Shown here piece after piece: positions 1-10,320 of a stretch of DNA of 64,000 nt. The translations under genes and the position numbers were made by a program. The notes under the pieces were generated by a model that worked only from the letters and a program-made list of their open reading frames with translations, searched no databases and was not told the origin of the DNA. Source of the DNA: Pseudoneurospora amorphoporcata (Eukaryota; Ascomycota; Sordariomycetes; Sordariales; Sordariaceae). The stretch is from the NCBI GenBank assembly GCA_033297205.1, contig MU859235.1, positions 1 to 64,000 on the forward strand. The letters are read 5' to 3'. Every line of letters starts with the position of its first letter. Position 1 is the first letter of the stretch.

Positions 1-150
1 TGGTTTGGGGGCCCCAGAGGGCGAGGGCGTAGACATTTCGTCGCTGCGGTTGTTGAGATATCGACCGTAAAAACGGCGATTTGGGTGGTGTTAAGGATTA
101 TGCGGGCAACCAAGCGTTAACACTAACACTTGGCGCCAAGACTTTTGGTT
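1..150 (-). mobile_element. 5' end of a Tad-like LINE (second copy), cut by window edge
   Basis: The 150 bases match positions 20849-20998 with only two differences, so this is a second copy of the element at 18955-20999, in the same orientation. It ends at exactly the same terminal base, which marks the true 5' end of the element. The ORF1 start codon is at 36-34 and the first 12 codons are visible; the 5' UTR is about 114 bases. The rest lies outside the window, so it is unknown whether this copy carries a reverse transcriptase. Confidence 0.85.
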
Positions 151-702
151 GTAGGAGGAAGCTGTATGTGGGACAGGGTACGTGTAGGATTACATAAGGT
201 GTAGGGTACGGGCAGGTTTTCCCATGTTGAAAGACTGGCATCAACCCAAAGACGCCTTTACTACGAGAGATCTTCACCGACAGGTAAGATGTCCTTGTCA
301 CCCCGTACAAGGAGTTCATCTATGTTACTAGTAGAGACCTCTATTGAGAAAACACAACGCAGAAATCCCTCAGTCTCTGACACAGAGTTCACAAAGATAC
401 AAGAGAAACCCCAAGCGCACCCAAACCAAACCCACACGCATCTACCTACTTTTCGAACATCTTCCGTCCATTCTTCCACTTTGTCCTCTTCAAAGGCCAA
501 CCTACATAACCTTTCTGTCTCCAGTTAGACTTGTGCTCGAAGTTTCGCTTGCGTTGGAAATGCCTTCAACTCTGCACATCAGACATCCAATGGATGTCTC
601 CCGCTGATATGCTTCCAAAGGTCCTGTGGCCGTGTGAACATTTTGCCTCCCCCTGCGTACTCGCAACCCGGAACTGGACAATGAAAGCCTGGATTTGCAG
701 TA
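151..702. other. Non-coding flank between LINE copy and gene A1
   Basis: No open frame here looks coding. The stretch holds a 25-bp motif (199-223) that recurs at 12741-12765, and the 3' side of gene A1. Confidence 0.6.
199..223 (+). repeat. 25-bp dispersed motif, copy 1
   Basis: It is identical to 12741-12765 except for one A/G difference. Here only the left arm (GTGTAGGG) of the hairpin seen in the other copy is kept. The two copies flank the duplicated A/B gene module on its outer sides. Confidence 0.6.
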
Positions 703-3145
703 TTATCCAGAGTTACTTTCATTCATGTTAAACTTGCGTCGATGCCGCCGACTAGAGATGTGCCGATGATAATCTCGCCTCGTGCTAGAGGAGAAGTGAC
801 ACTGTTCGCAAGTGTGCCTCGTTTGAGTCATTTGTACAGCGGGTACTTTGTCGCCGTGGCTAGAGACAGGTAGAGATTCTGAAGCTCCCACCAGCATATC
901 CTCGGATTCTAACTCTTCTACTTCGTTGGTCGTAATATGAGTGTGTCGATGCCGCAAATTTAAGATGTGCCGATCATAATCTCGCCTTATATCAGAGGAG
1001 AAGTGACACGGTTCACAAATGTACCTCGTTGGAGTCGTTTGTACAGCGGGTACTTCGTCGCCGTGGTCTGACACAACCTCCCCAAGTTCCTCATACGTAG
1101 TTGTTGTTCTGTCAAAAGGAGCACTGCGGTTGCTGTCTTCCCCTTCCGGACTGAATGTGACAGGTCTTCTGAAGGACATATCATACCGCGCCTCTGACTC
1201 ATCGTCCAGATCCATTGGATCTGTGGAGAGTCTGTCCCTCATCCTGGGTTCAGCCACACCCCCTTGCCCTTTTGTCTGAAGGCTGGCAGAAGCAGACTTC
1301 TCATCTGTGTGTGAGACTGTGTTTTCCTCTTGCTGAACTTCGGACTCGTCACGCCGATGATATTGGCGGCGAGCAATCGTTTCTCGCGCATCCTCGTACC
1401 CGTCCAGTCCGCCAGATCGGACTAAATCAGGGCGGAGAGCTCTCTCTCTTTGCTCATCCTCGTACTCCTTCAGTCTCTTCTCTCTTACTGAGCGGTCAAG
1501 CCCGCACCCTGGACCGATAGTTTGTCATCATCCTGGCTGGAGGTGCCTTCCTCACTGTCATGTGGAACTTCGCCATCTTCATTGTTGCTCTTATCCTCGC
1601 CCTCGTATTCCAGTCGAGGCAAAATGAACAGGGCCAGTTGCTCCAAATGTGTGCCGACATGTGATAGGTAGTGCTGTTCTGAGATTATGTTCACCTTTGC
1701 ACAAACAGGACAAGGCCCGCAAGCCCTGGAAGAACCCGGAATGCAGGAAGTGAAACTAGTAGACAAGCTGATCTGTCCTTCGAGGTTATGCAAGATATCT
1801 TCCGCATGTACTGTTTGGAGATGATCTTTCAACTCTGCAACATTATCAAAGGGAGCAGTATTCTCGCATCCAAGAGAACAACGCCAGACCTTCCAATGCT
1901 CTCGCCGCATATGTTCAGCCCATTCTGCACGTCTTTCGAACTGGTGGTTGGGCATGGAGCAGTCAATTTCAAGACAATTATATGGCTGAAGATCTCGGAA
2001 AACGTGTTTTCTGTCAAGGACACATTGTCAGTTTGAGCTTCCCTACAAGACATAGGATGACAAGGTAGTAGGAAGGCTGTCATACTTCCAGTCGTATCGT
2101 GCCTGTATGGAAATAAAAACGTGGCAGAAGGGACATTTAGAGACTTCTTCCTTGGAAAATTCGGCGGGCATCTCCGGGACTCGGGGCTCGCCTGAGTCGG
2201 CCTCTGTTGCCGCATATGAAGTTGCTTGGGAAGCCAGCGACCGGACCTCATCCAGCTCATCCAGCTCATCCACGCCGGCGGCCACGGCAGTGCCATCCTT
2301 GAGATAATTCGGCAGTGATGAGATAGCTGTACTTATCGTTCTGCGTTCCGATTGCGCCCCATCAGGATCTTCTCCCGCCTCAACCTTATCCATCCCAGCT
2401 GCCACACGGGTCACATGTGCTTCCCGGTATCGAAAGTATTCCCGCCTTCTCGCCATAGACTTTGCCAGACGATCAACCAGCGCCTCATCAGGATTGACGA
2501 ACTTGTGTTTGATGTGGTCCTTGTAACGGGGCTCATATGCTCTGATGAGATCTACCGCCCGGGATTGGAAGTGATCGTGTGGCGCCGGATTTCGAATTGT
2601 TGCGGAGAGGCGGAGCAAGCAATTAATGGTGTTCGATATACGCCCCAGTGCCTGTTCAAGCTCGGAAAGATCGTTGGCATCCTCATCATCACTGTAAAAG
2701 AGTTCAGCAAGTTCATCATTTATCGATTCACTGCGCTCATTCCGCTGCTCATTATTGCCCGAGCGGTAATCTTCCGAAATAACACGCCGTGCTACAGTGA
2801 GCCAAACATAAAGTCAGCAACACTTTCAAGTTTTGGTGATTGATGAGCAACCAAGGCAATATAGTACACACCATGGTCTATCGACCCGCACAGATCTCTG
2901 AGCAGCGACACAATGTGGTCGCGTATTAAAGATGCATCCCGAAGTTTGTGTTCGAGAGACCTGGTCCCGGACGGCCGATGTGCACCTAGACTGCCCACCC
3001 AAAGCTTGAAACGCGAGAGGTAAGAGGATGCCAATGAGTGTGAGTTGGCGTGAGTGTCGATGTCGTCCTCCAACTCTTCAACCAGTCGCTTGAGCGCTTT
3101 GATGCCCTGGGAGACGATCGAAGAAATTGTGAGCTCTGTCGCCAT
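703..3145 (-). CDS. Gene A1: C2H2 zinc-finger protein with helical N-terminal domain
   Basis: Four exons: 3145-2872, 2791-2086, 2010-1556 and 1487-703. Introns of 80, 75 and 68 nt have GT-AG ends, and the last has a CTTGAC branch site. The product is 739 aa. Residues 1-90 form an amphipathic helical region. The middle holds Cys/His clusters (CPFC, then WRCSLGC, then CGPCPVC ending in HVGTHLEQLALFILP), a signature seen in many uncharacterised fungal C2H2 proteins. The C-terminus has two extra C2H2 fingers, CEPCHFSS and CEQCHFSS, made by an internal duplication. Gene B1 diverges 738 bp away, and A2 at 7221-9735 is a paralogue with the same first two introns. A1 is the only one of the four module genes with no visible lesion. 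A regulatory or scaffold role is an inference; the function is unknown. Confidence 0.8.
741..1072 (-). repeat. Internal tandem duplication encoding two zinc fingers of A1
   Basis: About 125 bases starting at 741 are repeated starting at 948, an offset of 207 bp (69 codons, so in frame). Each copy encodes HGDxVPAVQ followed by a C-x2-C-x12-H-x5-H finger. Paralogue A2 has neither copy. Confidence 0.75.
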
Positions 3146-3883
3146 GTTGTATGTTGCCTCTGAGGAGCAAAGTAGTTGGTGTTCACTGGTGCCGTCCGGT
3201 TGTTTGGGAATTGACTCAGTGATGTCGTACCTCAGGTACACCTCATGTATCCGACGCTGGATGGAGGCTAGAGGTAGGCAGTCGAATCACTCGGTCGATG
3301 CTGCCGTAAATCTGATGTGTGGAGGCGGAAAGAACGATCTCGAGCGAGCCAACGTCAAGAAACCCATTCGGTCGCGTGGAACTTGGGCTCATGACTGTAC
3401 AGAACTATGCAGTAAGATAAGGCTCTGTTGCATTTAGTTCTCGTCCTCTTACCTTGTGACGAATCGGACATCATCACAATTCAAGTTTTCAGTGGTGGAA
3501 ATACGGGCTACAGAAACGCCGTGGCGTACATGGCGGCCTGGATTGGATGTCACTGCAGTTGGCTCCACCGTGCCGTTACTGTGCGGCATACAGAACCCAA
3601 TGGCAAGTGCAGCGGTGCTGCCTACACCTCAGGTAGGTAGGTACCCAAGCAGATGCGCCTCCTCTTCTGTGCATAGTAGGCGAAAATTGCGGGGTTGGTT
3701 TTTTTTAGCGCAATACTTGCAGAGGAAGCAACCTTCCACTTCAATTGTTTCCTTCTCCTCGACCCGACGTCTCTCATTCTTAGCTCTATCAGTCACTGAA
3801 CGAACCTTCCCAAAGCACGCTTCACGACACAGCCAAGACTGTTGCTTCTTTGATGGATCAGTCAACCTAAATTGAATTACAAC
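3146..3883. promoter_or_regulatory. Shared divergent promoter region of A1 and B1
   Basis: This 738-bp interval separates the start codons of A1 and B1 and holds no credible gene. It contains a TAGG microsatellite near 3630, about 250 bp before B1. The equivalent interval in unit 2 also has one. Coordinated expression of the pair is inferred from the arrangement. Confidence 0.55.
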
Positions 3884-5876
3884 ATGTCTGGCTTTGAGGT
3901 TGCCGGTCTCGTCCTGGGCGTTTTGCCTCTGGCGGTTCAAGCACTGAAAACATACAGGGAGATTATGGCCGATGTGAAGGGAGTCCCCAGTGACCTGGCC
4001 AACCTAATTGAAGATTTGGAAACAGAAATGTTACGACTCCGAACAAGCTGCGAATTACTTCTCGAACAAATTGTGCCGTTCGTCGACATTGCCGACTATC
4101 TCGACGACCCAATGTCACCCAAATGGGAAAAATCGGCGGTGAACAACAAGCTAAGGATCAGACTTTCTGATTCGTATCCCAAGTTCGAGGAGAAAGTGAG
4201 AGATATTCGGGCCGTGGGACTAGAATTGGAGAAGAAATTGCGCCTGCGAGAGAAGATGCTGGAAGGGATCGAAGTACGTAAACCGGCTCGAAGTATCAGC
4301 TTGAATAGAGGTACAGTGGCAAGGGTGGTATGCTAACAGACCTGATATATTTCAGACACTTCCATTTGCCGCGAGAAAGGAGGCCATCTTGCGAATATGG
4401 AAAGCTAGGGTAGGTTTCACGCTCAAAAAGAAGGATTATAACGACATCATATCACGTCTTAAGTCCGCCAACACCTTCCTCCACGGCCTTGTCAAAGACA
4501 GTAGGGTTTTGGGAGCCAGCAGAAAACGTCGATCCCATAACCAGATCATTGGCGTCTTGCGTAACTTGGCCAAAAGCCTATTCAATGCGCTCCGAGGTGC
4601 AGCAACGAGTTGTTATTGCCCGCAGCCTCACAAGGCTTGTCTGGAGCTTGTGGTCCGCGACTTGGCTTTCATCCGCAACCTAAACACAGAAGATCAACTG
4701 GCCAAAGAGATTCCATTCCACGTTGTGCTGGCTTCAATGGTCCCAGATAAGACGCCAACTGAACCCGAGAAGTCACCGCAGTCTAAGATCCGTTGGACTA
4801 GTTTCCGGGTTCAGTGCGGAGACTTCGACTCCCTGTCTCTACAACCCACGCTGTCCACCAATTCCACAGCCCCTATTACCTGTTCTGGAACGTCTTTTCT
4901 GGCACCAGGGGAAGAATCCGAGAAAAACTCAACAACGATCTCTCCTTCGCCATCAGTCCCGAAGTGGAAGTTGAGGTCGCTTTTCAAGGGATCTTCGCCG
5001 AAGCCTCGGAAAACAGTGGCCTTTGAATCGGCTTCCGCAACTCAAACGCTAGTACAGGTTTCCACAACAACAGCTAGCCTTCGCTTATCAAGCCCTCAGT
5101 CACATCGTGCCTCGATTCCTGATTCTCTGTTGGATCTCTGCCAGATCTCACTGGGCAAGGGAAAGAAACCAGCTTCTGACAATAATCTTTGTCATGGATG
5201 GATTATGGACATTGCCAAGAATCGTCGCTTCGGTCTCTACCCGCCAAGTTGGGACGACGATACCTCTACGCAACAGGCACCGCCTCGAACAGACGCCTTC
5301 GAATTTCGCACATCGTTCACACTTCGTCAGATACTTGATCGTGACGTTCGAGAATCAACAAATGGACTACCCAACTTGGACTTTCGTACGAAGTTGCGCA
5401 TAGCACAGGCAATCTCCGCCGGCATTCTCCAACTACATGGAACCCCATGGATGAATACCGTCCTCACGCTTGACGATATTGTCCTCCTAATAGGTCAAGA
5501 CTCCACCTTCGAACTCCAGCCTTTCTCCAAGCCCGTCGTCGCGGACTCGGTGGCGGATTTGCGGTCGTCTCGAGGAGATATGGAGCTTACTACTTACAAC
5601 AAATCCAACCCCTGTGTTCCAGTCCACTCGGGTTCTCGGCCTTTCCATCCAACAGTGTTCTCTTTGGGTCTACTGCTTCTCCAACTCGTACTTGAGAGGA
5701 TTGACGGTACTCTGGATCTGGCCACCCTGTCACTGTGCCCCCCCTCGATCTCCGTCCTGGACGTGAGCACCGCCCGCAAATTAGCGGAATTGTACGAAAG
5801 TGACCTCCAAAACGAAGTGGCCGAGAAGGCGGCAGATAAGTGCGAGGAAGTCATAAAATGGTGTCTTCGGACCTAG
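3884..5876 (+). CDS. Gene B1: DUF7580-type protein, C-terminus cut by a nonsense codon
   Basis: Two exons, 3884-4273 and 4356-5876, with an 82-nt phase-0 intron (donor GTACGT, branch GCTAAC). The product is 636 aa. It starts with a hydrophobic helix, MSGFEVAGLVLGVLPLAV, resembling the first helix of fungal HeLo-like cell-death domains. A DUF7580-type C-terminal half follows, with FRTSFTLRQIL, a TPW motif and VFSLGLLLLQLVL, which looks like a degenerate kinase C-lobe without catalytic motifs. The stop TAG at 5874-5876 falls where paralogue B2 has Tyr. The same frame then stays open for about 30 codons to 5969 and still matches the B2 C-terminus (GLDD, EVVEKL). The annotated end is therefore probably a premature stop. 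The function is unknown; a role in self/non-self response is inference only. Confidence 0.75.
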
Positions 5877-6063
5877 AAAACAACCAGAGGCTTGGATGAC
5901 GGAGAATTTTGTGACGACTTCAATATCGAGGTGGTTGAGAAGCTGGAAAAGCAGTTACAGCATTGTTAGGTAGTAAACGTACCGCAGCGGAAATATAAGG
6001 GAGGCGTCTGGAGCAGAGGGGTGTCATCTGCCAATGCCTCAGTTCTTATAGCAGTTTGGTTTA

Positions 6064-6553
6064 CTGGGCCAGATTTGTCGTCTGGGCCAGACGGTTCAGG
6101 AAGCCTTCTGATTGGTCGGATTTTGGTATAAAATAATAAAAGCCAAAGACCTCTATAAGGACCTTCTGGAGGCCACTATAGGGGTCTTTCATAGGTAATT
6201 ATTATAACAGTCTTTAGGGTAACGAAGACTTCGACTTCGAAGTCCGAACGAGGAACGAAGGCATTCACAACCGCGCGAAACTTTTCGCGCGAAAAAAACT
6301 TGTCACCAATTGGAATCGAACTGGCGATCACAGGAGTGAAAGCGATGACGAAAACCATTGAGCCACTGGCCCAATTGATTGGAAATGGGCTTCGTTCTTT
6401 CCTTTGATGTAGGGTGGTTGAGTTTTGACGGGGAAATGAACTTTCGGAAGAACTACCATTAGGGTAGTTTAGCGATTATCTATAGGGGGCAATCCAATTG
6501 GCCAATCAGAGGGCCTCCTCAACCGTCTGGCCCAGACGAGGTATCTGGGCCAC
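6064..6553. mobile_element. MITE-like non-autonomous DNA transposon with TTA target duplication
   Basis: The ends form terminal inverted repeats of about 54 bp at roughly 83 percent identity, both sharing the core CGTCTGGGCCAGACGG. TTA lies directly outside each end (6061-6063 and 6554-6556), as expected for PIF/Harbinger-type 3-bp TWA duplications. The 490-bp interior has no transposase ORF. It contains another foldback around 6144-6189 (AAAGACC / GGGGTCTTT). It sits between the two copies of the A/B module. Confidence 0.75.
6306..6377 (-). other. tRNA-like segment with A-box and B-box inside the MITE
   Basis: On the minus strand an A-box-like TGGCTCAATGG (6365-6355) is followed 33 bases later by a B-box-like GTTCGATTCC (6321-6312), and then by T7. 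The complementary heptamers CAATTGG and CCAATTG bracket it. The T stem does not pair and the D stem is poor, so this is not a functional tRNA. It could be a tRNA-derived relic or chance. Confidence 0.3.
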
Positions 6554-6556
6554 TTA

Positions 6557-7220
6557 TCACGGGGCGAAGGCACCGTAGGGGGTATGATGAGATATGCGTT
6601 GTTGCATGAGGAGAGGAAGGAGGAGGAAGTGTGCGCGGAGGTCTGACTATATGGGCGAGAGCCCTACAGACCAGACCGTGCGCGGGCACGTGAGACTGCA
6701 CGTGACGATAACATGTGCGTGGACAGAGCTCTAGGCTCTAGTCGGCACAGCACATGTGCGGTCGGTGCAGCACAGCACATCACAGGTCTAACCCTGTGAT
6801 ACCACTCAATTTTCTAGGTCAGACGACCCCCTCTAGGCTAGATGTCGCTCGTATTTTTCCGCTATGGTAGGGTTACTACGGTACATCAGTGTACGGCTAA
6901 AATTCGCCTGGAGATGCATCTAGTTCTGGGTTTCCCGTCTCTAGAGGCACTGTAACACTTCCAACTAGCATTAAGAATGCATGATGGGATTACGATGAAG
7001 TTAAGGAATGTAGAAAGTCGTGAGTCTGGATAAAATCGGCACCTAGCGGTAGCTCTACTTCTAGAGGTATCATCATGATGTGAGGTAGATGGATATATGT
7101 ACTTCTGAAAACCAAGACCCAGCATCTTCCCAACAATCCTTACTACGTATTCCAGCTTCCTGTACGACTAGGTGACTCGTTAAGTATGCACAAACATCCG
7201 CCGGCCACCTCTACCTACCT
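6557..7220. other. Non-coding region between MITE and A2
   Basis: No coding region is supported. There are short palindromes (for example ATCACAGG...CCTGTGAT near 6780) and clustered CACATGTG-type words, but no complete mobile element could be defined. Confidence 0.5.
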
Positions 7221-9735
7221 CTATGAGAGTGTAGGTGCCGGAGGTTCATCGAAATGAGTGGAGCTGAGTGTGCCAGTACTTCCGGGAGGACTCCCGTACT
7301 GATTTGCGTCTGGATCCTGCTCCCTTTTAGCAGGTTCTGGATTCTTCTTCTTCTTGCTCGTGAAAAACGACGAGATGGCTCCACTGGAAGATCTCTCAAT
7401 CTCATCGGTATTGCCTTCGGTCCATTGGGGAGGCTTCTCCTTCTTCGAAGATAACGAGGACATAAGTCCCTGTGGCTGTTTCTCATCATTCTTCTTGCCC
7501 TTGTCTGTATCCTGTGTCACCTGTGTGGGAGGATCCGGAGAGTGATTACCATCATCTGATCCGTAGAGACTCGACGGTCCTGCAGACATTTCCTGGGCAT
7601 CCCGACGATCCCGTTCCATATTGGCATAGCTTCCACTGCCCTGTCCACTACCGCTTGCCGTTGGTGGAGACGGAGGCCCTGCGGCTGCGGTGTACGTTGG
7701 CGGCGCATCGGAATCTCTAGTCCGGTTTTGTGATGGGACGATCCCTGGCTTGGTCGAAGGTTGCTGGCTGCTGCTCTCGGCGTACATGTCGTTGTCCAAG
7801 TTGTCACCTGGGAGACCTGTCTCTCTCTTGAGGTAGCTTTCCCAGTCCATTCTCTTCTTGTCTGTCTGTTGGGGCTCCTGCAGTGGACCGTCTGGCTGCC
7901 TTGGTTGCTGGGAGGAGGTCTTCGACGAATTGGGCGGTTTTACTTCGTTGTTGGAGGTGGCAGCGTTGAGCTTCCTGACATAAGTCTCATACTTGAATTT
8001 CCGTATCAGAACTTCAAGCGCCTGATCCGGGTAGCCTGGAAACCTCTGGCGGCCTATCTCTAGTTCATGTGGGGCGATATGAAGCACTTGAAAAGGAACG
8101 TTCGTCTTAGTAGGTTGGCCATCGTTGTCGATTCCACCATCGGATGTGTCGTCGTCGTCGTCGTCGTCGTCGTCGCTGTCATCTTGAAAACCATTGTCAT
8201 CGGAGGAGTCTCCATATTCCACCGAGGGCAAGACAAACAATGCTAACCGCTCCAAATGATCGCCAACATGCTTGCCATAGATCTTATCATTCGCAATCGT
8301 TACCTCCAGACAGAGAGGGCATGGTCCTCGGGCCTTTGAAATGTCCGGGACCGAAGAGAGGGCCATGGTTCCGTCTTCATCCGGATTAGCCGCATGGTCG
8401 GACTTGTTGTGCTCTATCAGTTGTTTAGCGGAGTCGAAGGTGGCATTAGCACAACCGAGAGAGCAATGCCAGACTCTCCAATGCTCACGCCTCATATGCT
8501 CCATCCATTGAGACCGCCGTGAGAATTGCTGATACGGCAATCTGCAGGACTGGTCGAGGCAATTGTACGGTTGGAGATCCCGAAACACGTGTTTCCTGGT
8601 TGATGGATGAACTGTTAGTGGGTGGCCTTTGGTGTTTGCCAGGAGGGCAGGAAAGGGTGGGCTCTTACTTCCACTGGTGTCTGTTGTCAATTGTGATGAT
8701 CATGTGGCAGAAGGGGCACTTGAAAGGGCGGTGGAGGGACCCTGGCGGTGGTCTCGGAACCCGAAGCTCGGTAGAATTGATATCGGTTTGTGCGTAAGAT
8801 GTCTCGGAAGCCAGCGATCGAGCATCATCAAGGTCGGTATATGCATCAGCCATCTCGGCCGCGGCAGCCGCAAGTGCCTCATCTTTCAAGTGCCCGGGAA
8901 GTGACGAAATGGTGGTTCGGTTTGCCGTGTACTCGGTGGCATCATCACACTCAACCCCTTCCCCGATATCTTCCACTCCATCAGCTATGCGACTCGCATG
9001 CTCTTGGCGATACTTGAAGTACTGGCGCCGTCTTGTCATTGACTTGGCCAAACGCTCTACTACGACTTGATCGAGGTGGGTATACTTCTCGCTGATGTGG
9101 TTCTTGTCTGCCAATTTAAATATTGCGCCGTAATCTGCCGCGACTCTGGAGTTGAAGTGGTCATGTGGGGCAGGGTTGCGGATTGAGGCGGAGAGACGGA
9201 GTAAACAATCGACGGCATTCCGGATTCCGCTCAGGGCCAGGTCGAGGTCGGATCTGTCATCAGGGTCCTGGCCCTCGTCGGTCCAAAGCTTCTCAAGCTC
9301 CTCGTCGAGGGAATCCCGGTCACTGTCGGGCTCATTGTCGTTACCGAGAGTATCCCCTGCCAGAACCATTGCGAAAGCTAGAGGCAGAGGTGTTCTGGGT
9401 TAGTTGAGAGTCCCGATGGCACAATGAGGAGGCATAATGTCCGGATATTATTCCGTACCTTCATCTATAGAGGTACATAGGTCTTGTAGTAGCGAGACGA
9501 TATGGTCCCGAAGCATGGAAGCGTCGCGGAGCTTGTACTCGAGTGATCGGGTTCCAGAAGCCCGGTGAGCTCCAAGATTGCCCGCCCAAAGCTTGAATCT
9601 GGTCAAGAGAGACGAAACCAGTGAGCGAGTGTCGGGATCGGCTTCGGGTTACTCTTCCAAAGTCTCCAGCAGTGCCTTGAGCGCAGAAATGCCCCTTGCA
9701 GAAAGATAACAAGATAAGGGGGTTTGGGCCGACAT
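7221..9735 (-). CDS. Gene A2: paralogue of A1 with in-frame stop in exon 1
   Basis: Exons are 9735-9459, 9377-8669 and 8595-7221, with introns of 81 and 73 nt at the same positions and phases as in A1. The full frame is 786 codons. Codon 29 is TAA (9651-9649) within sequence that still aligns with A1 exon 1 on both sides. The stop would be removed if 9653-9600 were spliced as a 54-nt in-frame intron (GTAACC...GACCAG), or avoided by a downstream start such as 9369. The core matches A1: CPFC, the KHVFRDLQPYNC segment, HMRREHW, CPLC and HVGDHLERLALFVLP. After an acidic Asp run (8145-8178) the C-terminus differs completely, being Ser/Pro/Gln-rich and probably disordered, without the extra fingers. 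Gene B2 diverges 585 bp away. The function is unknown. Confidence 0.7.
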
Positions 9736-10320
9736 CTTCAATGCCGAAGGTTTCCTGTACGCTTTGCGTTCACTGTTGTTAGGCTACGACCGTGATGAAA
9801 ACAATCGTGGATGGGTGAAATACCTCGATTCTTTGGGGTTTCTGGCAGGCAGGTTCGATGTAGTGAATGTTGATGACTTTGAACACCTTGCACCATCGGG
9901 ATTCGGGAAAGGGGGGTTTTGATTACCGGCTCCAATATCAGGAGGCTATCGCGGTGCGTTGGTTGGCGGTTGTGTACACTACCTAGAGGTATATAGCGGC
10001 GGCCAAAATGTGATGAGGTTGCATGCAGCGCGTATAGTGTAGGTACCCAATTGGTGCGTACTTGCATGATGATCCAGCCCCGTCATCCGATGCACCTGTT
10101 CCTACCTGCATCGAAGCCCAAAATCTTCAGGCCGACTTGCGATGCCGCCGGGTTCATTCCATTTTCCGTCACGGTCAGCGGGTCAGGTAGGTACCAAAGG
10201 TAGGTAGGTAGTCAGACTTACTTTCCACTTTCCTTACCATTGACGCCTCCGTCACTTCCATTGTTCCCTGCCCGTCCATGTCCTTTATCCCAGCAATCAG
10301 TTGCACTTTCTCCCTTGATC
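9736..10320. promoter_or_regulatory. Shared divergent promoter region of A2 and B2
   Basis: The 585 bp between the start codons of A2 and B2 hold no supported gene. TAGGTAGGTAG repeats occur at about 10190-10210, just upstream of B2, as in unit 1. Confidence 0.5.

Noticed and set aside
6560..6900. Possible solo LTR between the MITE and A2
   Set aside because: Short inverted words and CACATGTG repeats are present, but no TG...CA ends with a target duplication could be defined.
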